From Chitinilyticum piscinae (GTDB lineage: Bacteria; Pseudomonadota; Gammaproteobacteria; Burkholderiales; Chitinibacteraceae): a stretch of 64,000 nucleotides of DNA. A program made the position numbers and the translations under genes. The notes below the pieces were generated by a model. That model saw only the letters and a list, made by a program, of their open reading frames with translations, did no database searches and was not told the DNA's origin. The DNA is taken from positions 310,001 through 374,000 of the forward strand of contig NZ_JADFUA010000001.1 in NCBI RefSeq assembly GCF_015223195.1, in the 5' to 3' direction. Below are positions 11,601 through 18,417 of the stretch, in pieces; position 1 is the stretch's first letter, and each line of letters begins with the position of its first letter.

Positions 11601-14067
11601 TGGCACCGCTGACAAACTGGTTCTGGCCAACACAGTCAATTCGCTATCGATCAATGGCTCGATCGAAACGCTGGTGGGTGGCACACTGGCCGACACCATC
11701 ACCCTCACCACTGTCATTGCTGATGATCGCCTGTTTGATTTGGGGGCCGGCGCAGATAAGCTGGTCCTGGCCAATGGCGCCAATACTCTGCAAGTCAGCA
11801 ATATCGAAACCGTTACTGGCAACTCGGGTGTTGATACGGTGACCGTTGCCACGGTCATCTCCGGGGCGACTTTCGATCTGGGCGCAGGCTCCGACAAGCT
11901 ACATCTGGCCGCCACCACAGGCAGCAGCTTTGTCACCGTACTCAATACCGAAACGATCACCGGCAACTCGGCTAACAACACCGTGACATTGGGTACTGCA
12001 GCCGCATCCGGCTCCTCAGTCAGCCTGGGTGGCGGCATCGACAAACTTACCTTGTTCAATACCACAGCAAACACCCTGACGGTAACGGGCGTCGAAACAC
12101 TAGTGGGTGGCACTGGTGTGGATACCATTACTCTGGGTGCGAGCCTGAGCGGCACCGGCAATGTGGTCGATCTGGGTGCTGGCATTGACAAGCTCACGCT
12201 GGCCTCCGGAGGCAATACGGTGAGTGTAACCGGGGTCGAAACCCTGATCGGAGGTGATGGTAACGACATCATCACTTACAGCACGGCTACAGCTGCCGGC
12301 GTAGTTGTGGATCTGGGCAGCGGAACCGACAGCGTGACACTGGCCAACGCCATCAATATCCTGAGCGTTGCCAACACCGTTGAAACCGTGACCGGCGGCA
12401 GCGCCGCCGATACGCTGACCCTCACTGGGGCAGTCAGCGGCACGACCTACAATCTTGGCGGGGGCATCGACAAGCTGACACTAGCAAACGGCTCCAACAC
12501 CCTGAGCGCCAGCAATGTTGAAACCATCCTTGGCGGCACACTGAACGATGTCGTGACCATCACGACCCAGATCAGCGGTGGAGTATTCAACTTAGGCGCC
12601 GGTACGGGTGACCAGCTGATTCTGGCTGCTGCAGGCAATACCGTCACCGTCTCTGGCGTGGAAACCGTTACCAGCAACTCCGGAAATGATTCTATTACTT
12701 TCAGCACCGCGACAAGCGGAACAGTTGCCAATCTGGGGGCAGGTCTTGATCGCATCATTTTTACGACCGCTACTGGTACTAACGACCTTACCGTGACGCA
12801 GGTTGAATCTGTCACCGGGGCTGCATCCTCTGACACCATCCGCTTCACATCCGCAGTTTCTGGGGTTGTACTCAGCCTTGCGACTGGAAATGACCGTGTC
12901 GTTCTGGCCAACGGTATTAACAACCTGAATCTAACGGGTGTCGAAACGGTGGTCGGTGGAACGGGCAATGACACGCTGACCATTCAAGATGCCACGCTCG
13001 CAACCAACGTCTACACACTGGGCTCCGGAACCGACACGCTCATCCTGGCGAACCTCACCAATACACTTTCACTAGGTGCATCGGTAGAAACCGTGACCGG
13101 TGGAACAGGTGCCGATACCATTACCCTCACGGAAGCCGTCAATGGCTCTTTGTACCAACTGGGTCTGGGAGTCGACAAAATCACGCTGGCCAATGGCAGC
13201 AATGCCATCACGGTCAACGGCATTGAGACTGTAACTGGCGGCACTGGCAACGATAGCGTTACCTACACATCGGTATTGGCCGGTGGGGCCGTCAATCTCG
13301 GTCTGGGCAGTGATTCACTGATCCTGGCTGCAGGTGCAAATACGGTTAGTGTCAGCGGCGTCGAAAATCTTACCGGCAATGGCAGCGCCGACAAGATTAC
13401 CTACACCACAGCGATCACTGGCGCGGTGATCGACCTGGGAGGCGGCACAGATACATTAACCTTGTTCGGAACCGGGGTGAACACCTTGACCATCAGCGGT
13501 GTCGAATCACTGGTTGCAGGCGGCGCTGCAGATACGGTCACCCTTGGCACCGCGGTCAGCAACTACACGGTGAATTTGGGTGCTGGCGTTGACAAGCTGA
13601 TTCTGTCCGACACTGGCCCCAATAGCGTGAATGTCACAGGTGTTGAAACCGTTGTTGGCGGTAATGATGCTGATACCATTACCATGGCCATCGCTACTGT
13701 CGGATCACGATTAGAAGGCGGCGCAGGAAATGACATTCTGACCGGCAGCAATGGTGCGGATACGATGGTCGGTGGCGCAGGAAGTGACTACTTTACGTTC
13801 ACCGCAGAGATCCAGTCGACCAGCACCATAACAGATACGATCAGTGACTTTGTCGTTGGACAGGACAAACTACGCTTCCAAGGCATGTTGACCAACTCGT
13901 TCTCGATGGTAGGTAGTCTGACTGCAACCGGCAGTTCACAGGCGCTCTGGAACGCGGGAACCAGCACCCTGACAGTGGATACTGATGGTAATGGTGCAGC
14001 AGATATGAAGATTATTCTGACCGGCGCACCGGCACTGAGCGAAACCGACTTTATCTGGACAATTTGA
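2653..14067 (+). CDS. Giant RTX-like secreted repeat protein (3804 aa), probable type I secretion substrate
   Basis: A 3804-residue protein made almost wholly of repeats. After 23 N-terminal residues come 78 tandem units of about 46-47 residues. Each unit follows a pattern of GGxGxDxITL, then IDLGAGxDxLxLA, then NGxNTLTVSxVETI. Each thus holds two glycine/aspartate turns like RTX calcium-binding turns, separated by short beta strands. The last 136 residues (from 3669) differ: classical RTX nonapeptides (GGAGNDILTG, GGAGSDYF, about 3689-3714), then a DTISDFVVGQDKLRF segment and a tail ending DFIWTI, typical of type I secretion substrates. I see no Cys, no Sec signal and no recognisable binding or enzyme domain. 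It is probably a secreted surface layer, adhesin or matrix fibre. Known RTX proteins fold on export when they bind calcium; this is assumed here. Confidence 0.9.
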   Translation: MANLTISDGGSTFTLPANIDTLTGGNGNDIITITGQLTGSLIDLAAGTGDKLILDNQANTATVSNTETIVGGTLVDTITLGAAISGAVIDLGAGSDKLTLANGSNDLTLSNVETIVGGTGDDTISLDGSFGNPNISLGAGNDALTLGAAVTAGSFDLGAGTDSLILANGTNVLTVSGAESITGNASTDNITLATALASGTIDLNGGTDSLTLAAGGNTLTVSDVETLTGGAGDDVVTLGAAISGGVINLAGGTADQLTLAAGGNTVTVSNVETITGGANDDAVTLGAVIASGEIDLAAGNDSLTLADGTNSLTVSNTESITGGTGADTVTIATVIAGGSINLGAGTDSLTLTDGANSLTASNVETITGGTGNDSITLGTAISGATITLGTGTDTLVLANGSNTLTATGVETVTGGTGDDSVTFGAAISGAAINLGTGADHLTLASGGNTVTVTATETVTGGGGLDTVTLGAALSGGEIDLGADANDKLTLSTGNNVITVSNTETIVGVGGNDTVTLASTVNGADIDLGGGTDKLTLAAGGNTLTVNGTIETVVGGAGDDIVTIASNVSGLSYDLAGGTGDRLVLASGDNTLTLAGVETVTGNDGNDTLTLSGALSAAVFNLDTGTDSITLADGSNSLSVSGVESITGGTGSDNITLTAAISGANYSLGAGVDTLTLTTGTNVLTATGVETITGVGGDDTITLGGAVSGGSITLGGGTDKLILQASSTLTLDNTIETITGSNGADTITLSTAISTLDIDLGNGNDILNLANGGNTLTLANSSIETVTAGSGDDTITLSAATSILRVDLGGGADTLELADGGNIATVANVETLTSGSGADVITITTSLSAGATIDLGAAIDRVLLQGNGNTVSLTNVESVSGSNGDDIVTLLSTVTSGNYDLGAGTDSLTLAAGNNDITVSSVETITAVGGNDTVTVYNTLSGGVINLGAGTDTLVLTAPGNSVTTTNVETIVSGSGNDTVTLTASLAAGNISLGAGTDTLTLASGNNTLTITGVETLTGNNGTDIITLGAGISGASIDLAGGTDTLILANDDNTLTLTGVENITADAGNDSITLTDAQSGGTMDLGDGNDELTLSNGGNTLTLSNIESVQGGTGSDVITLGQAISGAVVDLAAGTDSLTLASGGNTLTISGAETITGDAGADLVTLGGAISGASIDLAGGNDRLTLSGAGANSITASNIETIQGGAASDSVQLNTTVNGATINLSGGTDSLTLAAGGNTLSISNIETVVGGADADVVTLGAALSTSGASIDLAAGTDILNLANGSNALTVSGVETLNGNAGDDTITFGASVTGTVVDLGGGSDHLILAAGGNTLTVSNTASITGGNGTDTVTLTDIANTVSLAGIESLAGGTLADTITLTAAISGAQIHLGSGSDSLTLANGSNDLTISDIELVTGGAGNDSITLSTAASGVTISLGSGTDTLMLANGGNTLTATNVESIAGGSGDDVVQLGGTITAGSIDLGAGNDTLLLSAGGNTLTVNGSIESLVGGAGNDNITLANVVSGSSYDLAGGSDQLILANGNNTLSVSHIETVSGGSGNDNITVLTNLSSGQMDLGIGIDSVTLADGGNTFTFGASVESVIGGSGDDVITLSAAVAGTNYNLAGGNDTLNLANGSNSLTATGVETILGNSGSDSVTLGAAISGATINLGGGNTDSLELFDGANTITVLNTETITGGTDVDLVTLTTALSGGVIDLDSGADRLTLSSAGSNNLTVSNTETIVGGNSADTITLATAVNGGSFALGASADKLTLSDAGANTLSLDASVESVVGGADIDTLTLTAAVSGTSYDLSGGNDRLNLADAALNNLTIGNVETLQGGTGDDQVTFSTAVTGGSFDFGSGNDRAYLSSVASNIIDIANVETVQGGTSSDTVTLTTAVSDAIINLGVGTDKLVLDSASGNSVFVNAVETVTGSSGDDVVEYQFQIAGARVDLDTGDDTLKLANGSNSLTVSGVETLLGESGSDVITLSESSAGMSIDLGAGSDALTLSSQGINTLTLANVETVVGGTSNDTITFSTAVSAGSITLGAGDDKLILGNFTNSLTLHNSVETLVGGSGDDTVTINGRITAGEFDLAGGNDTLQLANVGVGESNVLEISNIETVLGNSGSDIVTLAAAVSSGVISLGLGQDQLILFNGNNTLSLNGTIETITGDSGNDSITLTAAVSGHSYNLAAGNDTLALANGSNTLTLSGVESISGNSGADVITFASGLTAASIDLAAGVDKLVLANAANTATITNVETIVGGTDDDTITLGAATVSGQVIALGTGTDTVQLADVVSNVLFIDATTETVLGGTGNDAVTLTQLATGHRYDLGAGDDKLTLAAGSNTVSVSDVETITGGASGNDSVTLLTQYTAGMINLGVGADSLLLGNFDNTLSVANVETLSGDAGDDIITLTTGISGGAVDLGTGNDKLILANAANTLTLSDTIETLVGNSGADTITLSASATGRSYDLGGGIDKLTLADGGNIVTLGNVETIVGNSGDDTVTLLGIASGASIDLKEGDDTLILANGSNTLSLSAAIETVVGGSGNDVITLTQAAAGNVYQLGAGTGDKLILANGSNTLTVSGVETVTGGTGADVITLTAQLSGGLIDLGAGTASDSLTLGNFSNTVTVLNTETITGNSGADTVSLGAAASGLNITLGAGSDTLVLANAANTLSIGADIETLVAGSGIDTITLTAALSGRSYDLGAGSDRIILADGGNTLTLANVETITGHDGDDEITLSSLATGAIVNLGAGSDTLQLANGTNTVTVTGVESVVGGTGADTVTLGAATSSAALSLGAGTDKVVLFNGANEVSIGDAETIVGGTLTDIVTLTTGVSGASIDLGAGSDTLILSNDGNTLTLSTSIESLVGGTGNDIITLSAAVSGKSYDLGAGTGDKLVLFNGANTLTVTNIETIVGNSGADVVTLGAAVSGQSLDLAAGIDKLQLANGNNSLTLSNIETVVGGTGNDVITLQTAASGMVVDLGTGTADKLVLANTVNSLSINGSIETLVGGTLADTITLTTVIADDRLFDLGAGADKLVLANGANTLQVSNIETVTGNSGVDTVTVATVISGATFDLGAGSDKLHLAATTGSSFVTVLNTETITGNSANNTVTLGTAAASGSSVSLGGGIDKLTLFNTTANTLTVTGVETLVGGTGVDTITLGASLSGTGNVVDLGAGIDKLTLASGGNTVSVTGVETLIGGDGNDIITYSTATAAGVVVDLGSGTDSVTLANAINILSVANTVETVTGGSAADTLTLTGAVSGTTYNLGGGIDKLTLANGSNTLSASNVETILGGTLNDVVTITTQISGGVFNLGAGTGDQLILAAAGNTVTVSGVETVTSNSGNDSITFSTATSGTVANLGAGLDRIIFTTATGTNDLTVTQVESVTGAASSDTIRFTSAVSGVVLSLATGNDRVVLANGINNLNLTGVETVVGGTGNDTLTIQDATLATNVYTLGSGTDTLILANLTNTLSLGASVETVTGGTGADTITLTEAVNGSLYQLGLGVDKITLANGSNAITVNGIETVTGGTGNDSVTYTSVLAGGAVNLGLGSDSLILAAGANTVSVSGVENLTGNGSADKITYTTAITGAVIDLGGGTDTLTLFGTGVNTLTISGVESLVAGGAADTVTLGTAVSNYTVNLGAGVDKLILSDTGPNSVNVTGVETVVGGNDADTITMAIATVGSRLEGGAGNDILTGSNGADTMVGGAGSDYFTFTAEIQSTSTITDTISDFVVGQDKLRFQGMLTNSFSMVGSLTATGSSQALWNAGTSTLTVDTDGNGAADMKIILTGAPALSETDFIWTI
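2722..13656 (+). repeat. 78 tandem units of about 140 bp encoding a 46-47-residue beta-roll repeat
   Basis: Counted by hand from the translation between residues 24 and 3668. Nearly all units are 45-48 residues. Two are irregular: the third (from GGTGDDTISLDGSF) is about 66 residues and looks like one unit fused to two thirds of another, and one in the middle (from GGNGTDTVTLTDIANTV) is only 26 residues and lacks the central IDLGAG part. At DNA level the units differ at many synonymous sites, so the array is old rather than freshly duplicated. The array also creates long spurious open frames on the opposite strand. Confidence 0.9.
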
Positions 14068-17000
14068 TTGGCACGATCTGATAGCGACAAGGATAGTCCT
14101 CCCGATTTAGCTAAACTGTTTGCAATTGCCCTTGAGTTACATGGCAAGGGCAACCTGATTGCGGCAGAAAAGGCTTATCGGGGGATCCTTGAACGCGATC
14201 CAGGTCACGCCAATGGCTGGAACAATCTAGCCGTCTTGTTGAAAGAGTCGGGCAGGCTGGAGGAAGCGCTGGCATGCTTCGAGCGGCTCGCTGGGCTGGA
14301 GCCACGGCGGGCACGTGCGCAGTGTGGCCGCGGCGTTGTCCTACGTGCGCAAGGTAACAATGCAGAGGCCGCAAACGCCTATCGCCAGGCAATTGCCATT
14401 GAGCCTTCTTTCATTCCCGCCTACAGCAATCTCGGAAATCTGCTGTATGCACTGCGCGCCTTTTCCGAAGGCGCGAACTGTTTTGCTCAGGTTCTGAGCA
14501 TGGCGGCAGATGACATCGATGCACGCTTCATGCTTGCCAAGTCACAATTGGCTCAAGGATTACTCGATAGTGCTGAAGCCGCGCTAGAGCGGGTGCTGCA
14601 GCAAAACCCTGCTCACATCGAAGCTTGGGGAACACTTGGCCAGCTCTGGAGCGAACGGCACTGCCTGCCGGAAGCCCTGCATTGCCTCGATCAGGCAATC
14701 ACCATCCGGCCGGATCATTCAGGCCTGCATTACAATCGGGCTCTGCTCCGCCTGCTGGCTGGTGACCTTGCTGGTGGTTTTGCCGACTATGAGCATCGCT
14801 TCGATGTACCGGATTTTCCATCGCGCCGACTCGATACCAACAAGCCAACGTGGCATGGACAAACTTTACCCAATGCGGCCATTCTGGTTTATGCCGAGCA
14901 AGGCTTAGGCGACACGCTGCAGTTTCTGCGCTTTGTACCCATTGCGGCCAATCGAGTCAGGCAGCTCTGGTTACTGATTGATGAAAAACTCGGGGACCTG
15001 CCTGCTCTGCCGGATAACGTACAACTTCTGCCCAATGGCAGCAAAATGCCCGATGTTGTGGCAATCTGCCCGCTGGTGTCTCTGGCGCATCTGCTAACAA
15101 TCAATCCGCGGGCACTATCCAGTTCAATACCTTACCTGCGTTGCCATTACCCGCAATCCAGCCACTGGAAAAACAGGGTTTCCGGGGAAGGGATGCGGAT
15201 TGGCCTGGTCTGGGCCGGCAATCCCGCGCATAGTAATGACTCAAACCGCTCACTACCCCTCGCCCAGCTTGCGCCACTGCTGCGACACAAACGGATTCAC
15301 TGGTACTCGCTTCAGGTGGGGGCCAGACGCGAAGATCTAGCTTCATCAGGGCTTTCCCAACAGATCTGCGATCTGGGTGGCGACCTGGCCGATTTTTCCG
15401 ATACGGCTGCTGCCTTGCAGCAACTGGATCTGCTGATCTGCGTCGATACCTCGATCGCCCATCTTGCCGGGGCACTGGGTTTGCCTGTCTGGTTGATGCT
15501 TCCCCATATGCCCGACTGGCGCTGGCAACTGCACCGCAGCGATTCGCCATGGTATCCGTCCATACGTATCTTCAGGCAAGCGGAAACAGGATCGTGGTCA
15601 TCCGTTATTGCCGCGCTCGATGCAGAATTGCTTCTGTACTCCCAACCAGAAAGCATGCCCGCACAGCAGCGTTCAATTTCAGTCACAAATCAGCTTGAAG
15701 AAGGTAGATTGTTACTGGAAGCCAATCAGATAGATCTTGCCAGGCGGTTTTTCTGGCGTGCATTAGTGCAATCCCCGTGGGATGGACGATCTGCGAATGC
15801 TCTGGCAGTCAGCTTCTACCGGCAGAACCGGCCCGAGCAGGCCGCTCACTTCGGCATGCGGGCCTGCCGCCTGACGCCAACCAATCCTGAAACCTGGTCC
15901 AACTATGGCGCCTACCTAAAAACCGCAGATGACCTTGAGGCTGCACTTCAGGCCTTCGATGAAGGGTTAGCGATCCATCCTGCTTATCCGGGATTGTTGT
16001 ACAACCGGGGATTGGCCAAGCTTCTGTCAGGCAAACTTGCGGAGGGCTTTGCGGATTACGAGTACCGTTTTGACGTTCCGGATTTCCCCTCACAGCGCTT
16101 GCAGACGGACAAACCAGTCTGGCGAGGTGAACTGATCAGTGAGCAGGTTTTACTGCTGCATGCTGAGCAGGGGCTGGGCGACACCATGCAATTTGTGCGC
16201 TATTTACCCTTGGTAGCCAGTCTCGCCAAGCGAGTCATCCTAATAATCCAGAAACCGCTCGTCGACGTAGTCAATCTCCCTGCTGCGGTAGAACTGCATG
16301 ACACAACCAAGCCACTACCCGATTTCGATATTTGCTGTCCCTTGTTAAGCCTCCCACACCTTTGTGGAACAACGGCCGAATCCATTTCTGACGACACACC
16401 GTACCTGAGAACGGATGTGAAACGGGCAAGCACTTGGCTCTCTCAGCCAGATGCAACTCGTCTTCAGGTGGGTATTGTCTGGGCGGGTAGCGCTACCCAT
16501 AAGAATGACATCAACCGCTCAATTGCCTTCGATGAGCTGTCCCCTCTCTGGAATGTGCCAGGAATCAAATGGCATTCATTGCAAGTAGGGCCCGCGAACA
16601 AGGCACTGACAAGCACTCCAGGGCTGAACATCATTGACCTCGGGAAAAATCTGCATGATTTTTCCGATACTGCCGCAGCCTTGGAGCAACTGGATCTGCT
16701 GATTTGTGTCGATACGTCGATTGCTCATCTTGCTGGCGGACTGGGGCTACCCGTATGGTTGCTGCTCCCCCATATTCCGGACTGGCGCTGGCAAATGAAG
16801 CGTGCTGATTCGCCCTGGTATCCAACCATGCGCATATTCCGCCAGCACAAAGCGGGGGATTGGACCAGCGTATTGCTGGACGTTGTCCAGGAATTAAGCG
16901 CAGTTAGCCAACCCGATACCTCCGAGGGGCAGCGCCTGCTTTCACACGCCAGCAAGTTACAGGAGCAAGGCGGGCAACTATTGGCGACCTCCCGCTTTGC

Positions 17001-18417
17001 TGAGGCCAAGCGGCATTATCAACATGCACTGTCGATGCAGCCTGGAATGGCCGCCTTTGCCAATGCCCTGGCTGTCTGTACCTATCGGCTTGGCCAAGAC
17101 GATGCCGCAGCACTCTACGGGCTTCGAGCCTGCCGGCAAACACCTGGCGATGCCGAGATCTGGTCAAACTGTGGCGCTTATCTGAAAAACTGCAAAGCAC
17201 TGGAACTGGCACTCGTCTGCCAGCTGCGCGCCCAAGAGCTAGCCCCATCCAGCCCGGCAGTTCGCTCCAACATGGCCAATCTGCTGGGTGTACTGGGACG
17301 CTGGCCAGAGGCGCTGGCACTGACAACACAACTGGTCAGCGATTATCCAAACAATCCGGATTATCGGTTCAGTCATGGCATTTCATTAAAAGAGAATGCC
17401 CGTTTCACCGAAGCCATGGATGAATTTCGTCATGCACAACGGCTAGCTGGATATCATGTCAAGGCTCAACTGCATCAGGCATTGCTCGAATTGCTGACAG
17501 GCAATTTGCAGGAGGGTTGGGAACACTATGAATCACGCTGGCAACAGCCCGACTGCAAGCAGCAAAGATCCTTTGTTCAGCCACTCTGGCAAGGAGAAGA
17601 TCTCAGCACACGATGTATTCTGGTTCACGCCGAACAAGGCTTTGGCGACAGCTTCCAGTTTTTGCGCTATGTGCCACTGCTTTGTCAGCAGGCAAGGCAA
17701 GTCATACTGGTCATTCAGCCCGAACTGGAATCCTTTGCGCGACGCCTACATCCTGCACTTGTCTTGATCCCCAGTGGCGCGCCATTACCCGAGTTTGACT
17801 GTCACTGCCCGCTGCTGAGCTTGCCGCGCGCATTCAAGACGCGCCTGGACAACATTCCAGCCGACCTCCCCTATCTGTCTGTCGCAATTGCTTATCGTGA
17901 AAAATGGCAGGCGTTGCTTCCTCGGCAACACAAATACCGCATCGGTCTGGTTTGGGCAGGACGACCAACCCATGCGAACGATGTGAACCGATCGATGAGC
18001 TTGCAACAACTGGAATCCCTGATCTGCGACATTCCTGCGGATTGGGTCATACTGCAGAAAGGATCTCCACTGGCGCAACTGGGCGATTGGGCATACGCCG
18101 GAAAGGTGTTTGCCCCAGGTGACAATCTCGTTGATTTCGACGACACAGCCGCCATTATTTCCGAGCTGGACGAACTGGTCAGCGTAGATACCTCGGTGGC
18201 GCATCTGGCCGGAGCACTGGGCAAACCTGTTCGTCTGCTTCTCCCATGGATTCCTGACTGGCGATGGCTCTGGCAGCGTACGGACTCCCCTTGGTATCCG
18301 CAATTCAAGCTCTACCGTCAAGCGGTGCGGGGCGACTGGGAAGAGCCGCTTGCACGTCTGCATCACGATTTAACACTTGCGGTAGAAGCCGCCGAAAAGG
18401 GTAAACAAAATGGGTAG
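14068..18417 (+). CDS. Triple TPR / GT9-like glycosyltransferase protein
   Basis: A 1449-residue protein of three tandem modules, each with TPR helices followed by a domain like the heptosyltransferase (GT9) superfamily. Module boundaries are near residues 525 and 955. Each module repeats the same landmarks: AEQGxGDTxQFxRxxP (about 276, 702 and 1186), GLVWAG or GIVWAG followed by NDxNRS (about 377, 800 and 1290), and VDTSxAHLAGALGLPVWLLLP with PDWRWxxxRxDSPWYP (about 457, 878 and 1371). Such proteins are often annotated as TPR plus glycosyltransferase family 9. The substrate is unknown. It lies directly after the giant repeat-protein gene, so glycosylation of that protein is an attractive inference. 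The TTG start follows the previous stop codon with no gap and in the same frame, with only a weak ribosome-binding site. No early in-frame ATG exists. Confidence 0.85.
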   Translation: MARSDSDKDSPPDLAKLFAIALELHGKGNLIAAEKAYRGILERDPGHANGWNNLAVLLKESGRLEEALACFERLAGLEPRRARAQCGRGVVLRAQGNNAEAANAYRQAIAIEPSFIPAYSNLGNLLYALRAFSEGANCFAQVLSMAADDIDARFMLAKSQLAQGLLDSAEAALERVLQQNPAHIEAWGTLGQLWSERHCLPEALHCLDQAITIRPDHSGLHYNRALLRLLAGDLAGGFADYEHRFDVPDFPSRRLDTNKPTWHGQTLPNAAILVYAEQGLGDTLQFLRFVPIAANRVRQLWLLIDEKLGDLPALPDNVQLLPNGSKMPDVVAICPLVSLAHLLTINPRALSSSIPYLRCHYPQSSHWKNRVSGEGMRIGLVWAGNPAHSNDSNRSLPLAQLAPLLRHKRIHWYSLQVGARREDLASSGLSQQICDLGGDLADFSDTAAALQQLDLLICVDTSIAHLAGALGLPVWLMLPHMPDWRWQLHRSDSPWYPSIRIFRQAETGSWSSVIAALDAELLLYSQPESMPAQQRSISVTNQLEEGRLLLEANQIDLARRFFWRALVQSPWDGRSANALAVSFYRQNRPEQAAHFGMRACRLTPTNPETWSNYGAYLKTADDLEAALQAFDEGLAIHPAYPGLLYNRGLAKLLSGKLAEGFADYEYRFDVPDFPSQRLQTDKPVWRGELISEQVLLLHAEQGLGDTMQFVRYLPLVASLAKRVILIIQKPLVDVVNLPAAVELHDTTKPLPDFDICCPLLSLPHLCGTTAESISDDTPYLRTDVKRASTWLSQPDATRLQVGIVWAGSATHKNDINRSIAFDELSPLWNVPGIKWHSLQVGPANKALTSTPGLNIIDLGKNLHDFSDTAAALEQLDLLICVDTSIAHLAGGLGLPVWLLLPHIPDWRWQMKRADSPWYPTMRIFRQHKAGDWTSVLLDVVQELSAVSQPDTSEGQRLLSHASKLQEQGGQLLATSRFAEAKRHYQHALSMQPGMAAFANALAVCTYRLGQDDAAALYGLRACRQTPGDAEIWSNCGAYLKNCKALELALVCQLRAQELAPSSPAVRSNMANLLGVLGRWPEALALTTQLVSDYPNNPDYRFSHGISLKENARFTEAMDEFRHAQRLAGYHVKAQLHQALLELLTGNLQEGWEHYESRWQQPDCKQQRSFVQPLWQGEDLSTRCILVHAEQGFGDSFQFLRYVPLLCQQARQVILVIQPELESFARRLHPALVLIPSGAPLPEFDCHCPLLSLPRAFKTRLDNIPADLPYLSVAIAYREKWQALLPRQHKYRIGLVWAGRPTHANDVNRSMSLQQLESLICDIPADWVILQKGSPLAQLGDWAYAGKVFAPGDNLVDFDDTAAIISELDELVSVDTSVAHLAGALGKPVRLLLPWIPDWRWLWQRTDSPWYPQFKLYRQAVRGDWEEPLARLHHDLTLAVEAAEKGKQNG

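Noticed and set aside
2722-13656. Regular repeats that could suggest a CRISPR array or satellite DNA
   Set aside because: The period is about 140 bp, copies are diverged at DNA level, and one open frame runs through all of them: it is a protein repeat.
2820-14153. Many long minus-strand open frames opposite the giant repeat gene
   Set aside because: They come from the repetitive codon pattern of the plus-strand gene, have monotonous Val/Ser/Pro composition, no ribosome-binding sites and no family resemblance.
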